From Pandoraea thiooxydans (lineage in GTDB: Bacteria; Pseudomonadota; Gammaproteobacteria; Burkholderiales; Burkholderiaceae), in NCBI RefSeq assembly GCF_001931675.1, contig NZ_CP014839.1, positions 1,860,001-1,924,000 of the forward strand: 64,000 nucleotides of DNA, read 5' to 3'. Under the pieces are notes generated by a model. It saw only the letters and a list, made by a program, of their open reading frames with translations. It was not told where the DNA came from and searched no databases. Positions 58,472 to 64,000 of the stretch are shown here, piece after piece; position 1 is the first letter of the stretch; the number at the start of each line of letters is the position of its first letter. The translations under genes and the position numbers were made by a program.

Positions 58472-61057
58472 ATGCGCAAATCGCCTGGCCAACATCCCGT
58501 CGATGACGATCAGGTAACGCCGCGGATTGTCGGCATCGGCGCGTCGGCCGGCGGTCTGGCCGCGCTCGAGCAATGCCTGGCTCGAGTCCCGCCGAACAGC
58601 GGTCTTGCCTACGTGGTGGTGCAACACCTGGATCCGACCCACAAGGCGTTTCTGGCGGAACTGCTGCAGCGCTTCACCATGATGCCGGTGTGCCAGGCTC
58701 AGGACGCGATGCATATCGCGCCTGACAGCGTTTATGTCATTCCCCCGAACACCGAGCTGAGCGTCGCCGGCGGCCTGCTGCACTTGCAGCCCCCGCCAGC
58801 GCCACGTGGCATGCGCCTGCCGATCAATGCGTTGTTTTCGTCGCTGGCACGCGATCAGAGCGAACACGCCATCGTTGTGATTTTGTCCGGGATGGGCTCC
58901 GACGGCACGCAAGGGGTCCGGGCCGTCAAGGCGCTTGGCGGCCTGACCATCGCGCAATTGCCGGAATCCGCCCAGTTCGACGCCATGCCCAAAAGCGCGA
59001 TCGAGACCGGATGCGTGGACATCATTGTGCCACCGGAAGAAATTGTGGCGCGCATTCTGGCCTACATCGGTAAAAGCCCAGGGCCGCAAAGGCCAAAGAA
59101 AACGGACGACGCGCCGGTCGATCACATGGCCGAAGGAACGTGCTCCGATCCGCTTGCCGCAGTCGTGGCACTGCTGCTCGCGCGTGGCCGGCACGATTTC
59201 TCAAGCTACAAACCCAGTACGCTGCGGCGCCGCATCGAGCGCCGCATGGCGATTCATTCGATAAGTTCGTTGGCGCGGTATGCAGATTTCCTGGAGAAGA
59301 ATCCCCAAGAGATCGACCTGCTGTTCAAGGAACTGCTGATCGGCGTCACGAGTTTCTTTCGCGATGCCGCGGTCTGGCAGCATCTGGCGGAAACCACCTT
59401 GCCGGCGCTGCTGGCGAGCAGTGCTCGGGAAAAAAAGCTGCGCGCCTGGGTGGTGGGATGTTCGACCGGCGAGGAGGCCTATTCGCTGGCGATCGTCTTT
59501 GAGGAAGCGATGCAGCGCTTGCAACTGCGGGACAGAACATTGCAAATCTTTGCCACCGACTTGAGCCCGGATGCTATCGCCACGGCGCGGCGCGGCGTCT
59601 ATCCGGCCTCCATCGATACCAGCGTATCCGCCGAACGGCTGGCACTTTTTTTCACCTGTCATGAAGGACGCTACGGGGTCAGCCAGAGAATTCGCGATAT
59701 GGTGCTGTTTGCCCAGCAAGACGTTGTGCTCGACCCGCCCTTCACCAAGCTCGACATACTGTCTTGCCGCAACCTGATGATCTACTTCGATGCGGCGCTG
59801 CAGCGCCGGCTGCTGCCGCTGTTCCACTACAGCCTGCGCGCGGGCGGCATCCTGCTGCTGGGAAACTCAGAAACAACAGGGCAATTCGACCGTTTATTCA
59901 CCCCGATCGAATCGAAGCTGCGACTCTATGCACGGCGTGAGAATACCCATTTCGATGGCGTCAACTTCCTGGCGCAATCATTCCCCCCACTGTCGACAAT
60001 GAAAATGGAGCAAACCGTGCCTACCTCAAGACTTCCGGCGCAGCTCCATGAGAACTTGCAGAAGGCGGCGGACAATCTGTTGCTGCAGGTTTATGCCCCG
60101 CCCGCTGTGGTGGTCAACAGCTCGGGCGATATCGTATACATCAGCGGCCGCACCGGAAAATATCTCGAACCTGCCGCGGGCAAGGTCAATTGGAATTTTC
60201 ATGCGATGGCGCGCGATGGCATCCGCCTGCCGATTGCGACCGGGTTACAGCGGGCCGCGGAGCAAAGCGAGCCGGTGCAGTTGACCGGTCTGCAGGCGCA
60301 GAGCACCCAGGGCAGCCAGCTGGTCGATGTGACGATACAGGCGCTCAAGGAGCCGATAGCTCTGCGGGGCATGTTCATCATCGTGTTCCGTGATGTTCCC
60401 GCCGCAGCGGGGCGCCGGCGCAAGACGCCCAGTGCGCTTGAGGCATCCCATGCGGCAGCATTGCAGCGATGCCACGAGGAGATACTGGCGCTGCGAGAGG
60501 AGGCGCGCATCTCCCGGGAAGAGCTGCAATCGACCAATGAAGAGCTGCAATCCACCAACGAGGAGCTGCAGTCGGCCAACGAGGAATTGACGACGTCGAA
60601 GGAGGAAATGCAGTCGATGAACGAGGAGCTGCAAACGATCAACGCCGAGATGCAGCGCAAGCTCGACGATCTATCGCTCGCTCAGAGCGATATGAAGAAC
60701 CTGCTCAATAGCACCGACATCGCCATGCTGTTCCTGGATCAAGAGCTCAATGTCAGCCGCTATACCGAGCGCACCTCCAAAATCATCAACCTGCGGGAAA
60801 GCGATGTCGGCCGGCCCCTGAGCGATCTCACCACCTCATTGCAATATCCGGCGCTGCAAGACGATGCGTGCGAGACACTGCGCACGCTGGTCCCGTCGGA
60901 AAAGCAGATTCTCAGCAATGACGGCCGGTGGTTCGCGGTACGCATCATGCCATATCGCCGACTCGACAACGTCATCGACGGCGCTGTCATTACCTTTGTC
61001 GATATCACTGCGGCAAAGGAACTGGAATTGAGGCTTCGTCGAGAAGCCCGCGACTGA
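58472..61057 (+). CDS. CheB-CheR-PAS fusion protein
   Basis: An 861-residue multidomain protein. Residues about 12-190 are a CheB methylesterase domain with the catalytic triad in GIGASAGGLAALE, QHLDPTH and LSGMGSDGTQG. Residues about 215-480 are a CheR methyltransferase (FKELLIGVTSFFRD, VVGCSTGEEAYSLAIVFEEA, DILSCRNLMIYFD). A heptad coiled coil (about 680-735) and a PAS domain (735-861) follow. There is no kinase or receiver domain. No chemotaxis receptor or CheA gene is nearby, so it likely belongs to a signalling route outside flagellar taxis. Confidence 0.93.
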   Translation: MRKSPGQHPVDDDQVTPRIVGIGASAGGLAALEQCLARVPPNSGLAYVVVQHLDPTHKAFLAELLQRFTMMPVCQAQDAMHIAPDSVYVIPPNTELSVAGGLLHLQPPPAPRGMRLPINALFSSLARDQSEHAIVVILSGMGSDGTQGVRAVKALGGLTIAQLPESAQFDAMPKSAIETGCVDIIVPPEEIVARILAYIGKSPGPQRPKKTDDAPVDHMAEGTCSDPLAAVVALLLARGRHDFSSYKPSTLRRRIERRMAIHSISSLARYADFLEKNPQEIDLLFKELLIGVTSFFRDAAVWQHLAETTLPALLASSAREKKLRAWVVGCSTGEEAYSLAIVFEEAMQRLQLRDRTLQIFATDLSPDAIATARRGVYPASIDTSVSAERLALFFTCHEGRYGVSQRIRDMVLFAQQDVVLDPPFTKLDILSCRNLMIYFDAALQRRLLPLFHYSLRAGGILLLGNSETTGQFDRLFTPIESKLRLYARRENTHFDGVNFLAQSFPPLSTMKMEQTVPTSRLPAQLHENLQKAADNLLLQVYAPPAVVVNSSGDIVYISGRTGKYLEPAAGKVNWNFHAMARDGIRLPIATGLQRAAEQSEPVQLTGLQAQSTQGSQLVDVTIQALKEPIALRGMFIIVFRDVPAAAGRRRKTPSALEASHAAALQRCHEEILALREEARISREELQSTNEELQSTNEELQSANEELTTSKEEMQSMNEELQTINAEMQRKLDDLSLAQSDMKNLLNSTDIAMLFLDQELNVSRYTERTSKIINLRESDVGRPLSDLTTSLQYPALQDDACETLRTLVPSEKQILSNDGRWFAVRIMPYRRLDNVIDGAVITFVDITAAKELELRLRREARD

Positions 61058-61567
<510 letters not shown>

Positions 61568-61691
61568 CAAACCCATGCGGCGTCCCGCGGATCGTCCAAA
61601 CACCGGAACCTGTTGAGTCGGCACGGGGCTTTGTCACAGCTTTATGTGCCCAGTGATCACCGTCCACGCGGTGATGAAAATGGAGAGCGTC

Positions 61692-62276
61692 ATGCAAAAG
61701 AAAAGAAATCTTATGGTCAAATTGGCGATATCGCTGTACGTCGTCGGAACGGTGCTCGGCGGTTGTACCACCACGGGCATGACCGGCGTCGCCTCGACGG
61801 ATAAAGTGCAACAGATAGACGCGAGCATGCAAACCACGCTCAACCGGCTCTACAGCACAATGCCGAGTTCCCGTGAGCTGGTCGGCAAAGCGCGCGGCGT
61901 ACTGGTATTCCCGTCCGTGCTGGCAGCCGGTTTCATTATCGGCGGCGAATATGGCGAAGGCGCATTGCGCGTCGGGAATAGGACGGTCGGTTACTACAAT
62001 ACGGTAACCGGTTCGTACGGCTTGCAAATCGGCGCACAATCCAAGGCCATCATTTTCCTGTTCATGACGCAGGATGCCCTGCAGAAATTCCGCGACAGCC
62101 AAGGCTGGACCGTGGGGGCCGATGCCTCGGTGGCGGTCATCAAGGCCGGCGCAAACGGTGACATCGACGTGAACACAGCGACCGAACCGGTTGACGTCAT
62201 CGTCATGACCAATCAGGGATTGATGGCAAATCTCAGCATTGAAGGCACGAAGATCACCAAGTTGAAGGTCCAGTAA
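61692..62276 (+). CDS. SYLF/YSC84-domain lipoprotein
   Basis: A 194-residue lipoprotein starting at ATG 61692 with a GGAGAG site; the lipobox is VLGGC. Most of the mature chain is a SYLF (YSC84) domain: ELVGKARGVLVFPSVLAAGFIIGGEYGEGALRV and LQIGAQSKAIIFLFMTQDAL, ending with VMTNQGLMANLSIEGTKI. In eukaryotes the domain binds phosphoinositides; in bacteria it is common in stress-induced envelope lipoproteins of unknown ligand. Confidence 0.9.
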   Translation: MQKKRNLMVKLAISLYVVGTVLGGCTTTGMTGVASTDKVQQIDASMQTTLNRLYSTMPSSRELVGKARGVLVFPSVLAAGFIIGGEYGEGALRVGNRTVGYYNTVTGSYGLQIGAQSKAIIFLFMTQDALQKFRDSQGWTVGADASVAVIKAGANGDIDVNTATEPVDVIVMTNQGLMANLSIEGTKITKLKVQ

Positions 62277-62360
62277 GGCCGGCCGCATAACGGCGTGCGC
62301 GACAAGGGCGGCGGAGGTTGGGACTGGTAGCGGCCCCGACTGCTTGTCGTGCCGCATTTT

Positions 62361-62387
62361 GAAAAAAACCCACCAAAACGGTGGGCG
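62361..62387 (-). terminator. Rho-independent terminator for Crp/Fnr paralogue 2
   Basis: On the minus strand the sequence reads CCCACC-GTTTT-GGTGGG followed at once by seven T. This is a textbook intrinsic terminator, 142 bases past the stop of the regulator gene that ends at 62529. Confidence 0.88.
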
Positions 62388-62455
62388 AAATATTCCGCAA
62401 GGGGGTACGATAGAGCGGAACCGCGCTAGATTATCGCCCAATGAGTCCATGTGTA

Positions 62456-62471
62456 TGTTCGGCAGCGTACA
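62456..62471. promoter_or_regulatory. TGTTCG-N4-CGTACA palindrome, site 5 (one mismatch)
   Basis: TGTTCG-GCAG-CGTACA departs from the perfect palindrome at one base and has the flank GTA on the left. It lies in the 3' space between the regulator stop (62529) and its terminator (62387), an unexpected place for an operator. Confidence 0.5.
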
Positions 62472-62528
62472 TACGCGGGGGCAATGCGGATGACTTCAGC
62501 TCAATTCGGAGCCAGCCGGCAACGTTCG

Positions 62529-63248
62529 TCAATCGGCATGCGTGCTGGGGAGCAGGCGGTCGAACTCTCTCTTCACGACGCTATAGCATTCGCAAGCGCG
62601 CGCTTCGAGCCCCGGCCGATCCGTGATCGTAATGCAGCCCCGGCTGTAGTGAATTAGTCCAGCACGCTGCAATTTCCCCGCTGCTTCCGTGACGCCCTCG
62701 CGGCGCACGCCCAGCATATTGGCAATCAACTCCTGGGTCATGCGCAACTCGTTGGAAGGCAAGCGATCGAGGCTGAGCAGCAGCCACCGGCACAGTTGCT
62801 GGTCTAGCGAATGGTGGCGGTTGCACACGGCGGTTTGCGCCATTTGCGTGAGCAACGCCTGGGTATAGCGCAGCAGCAGATGCTGCAAGGCGATGGCACG
62901 GTTGAATTCCTGTTTCAACACCTGCCCAGGCAACCGGTAGGCATGCCCCGCGCTTTGCACCACCGCGCGATTTGGCATCGTCTCTCCGCCCATGAATAGG
63001 GCGACGCCAATAATGCCTTCGTTGCCCACCACCGCGATTTCGGCGGATGCGCCGTCGGCCATTACGTAGAGCAGCGAGACGATGGATGTGGTGGGAAAAT
63101 AGACTTGATGCAGTTGACTGCCGGATTCGTAAAGCACCTCGCCAAGCGGCATGGCTACCAGTTCCAGGTGAGGTGCCAGACTTTCCAGCTCTTCGGTCGG
63201 CAAGACAGCCAGCAGATGGTTCTGATGGAAAGTGTGAGGGGCGGGCAT
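62529..63248 (-). CDS. Crp/Fnr-family transcriptional regulator (paralogue 2)
   Basis: A 239-residue regulator, the same length as and strongly similar to the one at 43928-44647 throughout. It shares AVCNRHHSLDQQLCRWLLL and the recognition region IANMLGVRREGVTEAA, so both should bind the same DNA sequence. No Fnr-type N-terminal cysteines are present. ATG 63248 lies six bases after GGAG. A TGTACG palindrome 48-63 bases upstream suggests direct autoregulation. Confidence 0.92.
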   Translation of the reverse strand: MPAPHTFHQNHLLAVLPTEELESLAPHLELVAMPLGEVLYESGSQLHQVYFPTTSIVSLLYVMADGASAEIAVVGNEGIIGVALFMGGETMPNRAVVQSAGHAYRLPGQVLKQEFNRAIALQHLLLRYTQALLTQMAQTAVCNRHHSLDQQLCRWLLLSLDRLPSNELRMTQELIANMLGVRREGVTEAAGKLQRAGLIHYSRGCITITDRPGLEARACECYSVVKREFDRLLPSTHAD

Positions 63249-63590
63249 GGGTAACTCCAAATGACCAGCTATTTCGTGACAGAAAGACCGTAGTATGTAC
63301 GCCACCGTACCGACGGTGGCCAAGCCTGCCGCTAGGCTGATATCGGAAAAGCAGTGCCAGTCGAGCGGGCTCCGACGGCAATCGGATTCCTGTCCGATAC
63401 ATAGTGAGCTCGCGATACCTCCGCTAGTCGTGATTTACCGCTGCACTGCACTGCACTGAACATACCACACACGACGATCGACGTCGGCTAACTCTGGCCG
63501 GTTCCGCAGGCCGGCGGCTCACACCGGTTCGCGGCGTATTTTCCCTGGCCGAGCGCTTGCAAGGCTTTCCCCGCTTAAGGAGTACCCGCA
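63249..63590. other. Divergent intergenic region between Crp/Fnr paralogue 2 and the DUF1328 gene
   Basis: About 340 bases with no gene. It holds the palindrome at 63296-63311, three tandem CTGCA units at 63441-63455, and AAGGAG (63577-63582) before the small membrane gene. Confidence 0.5.
63296..63311. promoter_or_regulatory. TGTACG-N4-CGTACC palindrome, site 6 (one mismatch)
   Basis: TGTACG-CCAC-CGTACC, one base from perfect, flanked by GTA and GACG. Centred about 55 bases before the start codon of Crp/Fnr paralogue 2, it would overlap that gene's promoter. Confidence 0.65.
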
Positions 63591-63752
63591 ATGCTTTACT
63601 ACGCCGTTATATTTTTCGTCATTGCCCTGGTCGCCGGCCTGTTTGGATTTACCGGCATCGCCGCCGGCGCGGTAGGAATCGCCAAGATCCTGTTTTTCAT
63701 CTTTCTGCTGATATTTGTGGTGACGCTTCTATTGGGCGTGGTCAGACGTTAG
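63591..63752 (+). CDS. DUF1328 small membrane protein
   Basis: A 53-residue protein ([20 protein letters not shown], then [20 protein letters not shown]) made of two hydrophobic helices, matching the DUF1328/YtjA family of short inner-membrane proteins often induced by stress. AAGGAG lies eight bases before the ATG. Its function is unknown. Confidence 0.88.
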   Translation: MLYYAVIFFVIALVAGLFGFTGIAAGAVGIAKILFFIFLLIFVVTLLLGVVRR

Positions 63753-63816
63753 CAACACACACGATGAGGCAATTCGATCTCACATCAGGGCAGCCCATCA
63801 ATAGCGAGGCAACAAC

Positions 63817-64000
63817 ATGCGTTCCAAGAGCAGAAAACAACATTCAGCCGACAATTTCGCCATGGATGTCAAAGCAATTCGCGCCAAGGCACGGCAACAC
63901 CTGAACGCCGGTGCAGTGACCCAAGGTTATGCGGCCGACCGCGAGGTCGTCCTCAGACTATTGAACGATGCGCTGGCGACCGAACTGGTTTGCGTACTGC
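63817..64000 (+). CDS. Ferritin-like (bacterioferritin-type) protein, N-terminal part, cut by window edge
   Basis: The reading frame is open from ATG 63817 to the window end (61 codons). After a short basic tail (MRSKSRKQHSADNFAMD) comes VKAIRAKARQHLNAGAVTQG and LRLLNDALATELVCVL, the opening helix of a ferritin-like protein group seen in betaproteobacteria, with the first metal-ligand glutamate in ATELVC. It probably stores iron or protects against peroxide. The rest lies outside the window. Confidence 0.75.
   Translation, partial: MRSKSRKQHSADNFAMDVKAIRAKARQHLNAGAVTQGYAADREVVLRLLNDALATELVCVL

Noticed and set aside
63441-63455. Three CTGCA tandem units as a repeat array
   Set aside because: Only 15 bases; too short to be more than chance.

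Overview
The window is high-GC bacterial DNA with tightly packed operons and many ATGA or GTGA stop/start overlaps. Gene content and protein sequences fit a betaproteobacterium, most likely Burkholderiaceae: a five-step hut pathway with hutF/hutG, a split hpaG, tsdBA, an NdvB-type glucan synthase and paired Crp/Fnr stress regulators. I cannot name a genus. No rRNA, tRNA or CRISPR array was seen.

Left part (1-16.2 kb): a LysR regulator cut by the window edge diverges from a CoA-transferase/acyl-CoA dehydrogenase pair. A long plus-strand operon follows: a polar amino-acid ABC importer, a HisC-like aminotransferase, hutC and hutHUDIFG. HutH, HutU, HutI, HutF and HutG take histidine through urocanate, imidazolone propionate, formiminoglutamate and formylglutamate to glutamate plus formate. 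The CoA pair could feed side-chain-reduced histidine derivatives into the same route (inference). A cytochrome b561 gene ends this part.

Middle (16.2-31.7 kb): a minus-strand sulfatase-fold hydrolase/MFS pair lies next to a complete meta-cleavage block for homoprotocatechuate (MarR regulator, hpaG1, hpaG2, E, D, F, H, I). An inorganic-sulfur cluster on the minus strand follows: a DsbC-like protein, a TauE/SafE exporter, thiosulfate dehydrogenase TsdA with its partner cytochrome TsdB, and an ETHE1-type persulfide dioxygenase. An IS110 element sits between tsdB and the dioxygenase. The exporter and dioxygenase genes share a nearly identical 40-bp palindrome upstream.

Right part (31.7-64 kb): a 2916-residue cyclic beta-1,2-glucan synthase-like protein, then a stress and surface region. 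This holds small lipoproteins, a decayed IS256 transposase, two Crp/Fnr paralogues, a six-gene exopolysaccharide-like cluster (processive GT2, bactofilin-like, alpha/alpha-barrel-like, UDP-GlcNAc 2-epimerase, YaiO-like barrel, membrane protein), glmS, a diguanylate cyclase, an aquaporin, a PAS protein, a CheB-CheR-PAS fusion, a collagen-like lipoprotein, a SYLF lipoprotein, a DUF1328 protein and the start of a ferritin-like gene. Copies of a palindrome TGTACG-N4-CGTACA recur in intergenic DNA only in this part. The spacing is that of Crp-family sites, so one or both Crp/Fnr proteins probably run a local regulon tying the polymer cluster to c-di-GMP and envelope stress genes. This regulon and the polymer cluster are the best candidates here for something undescribed.
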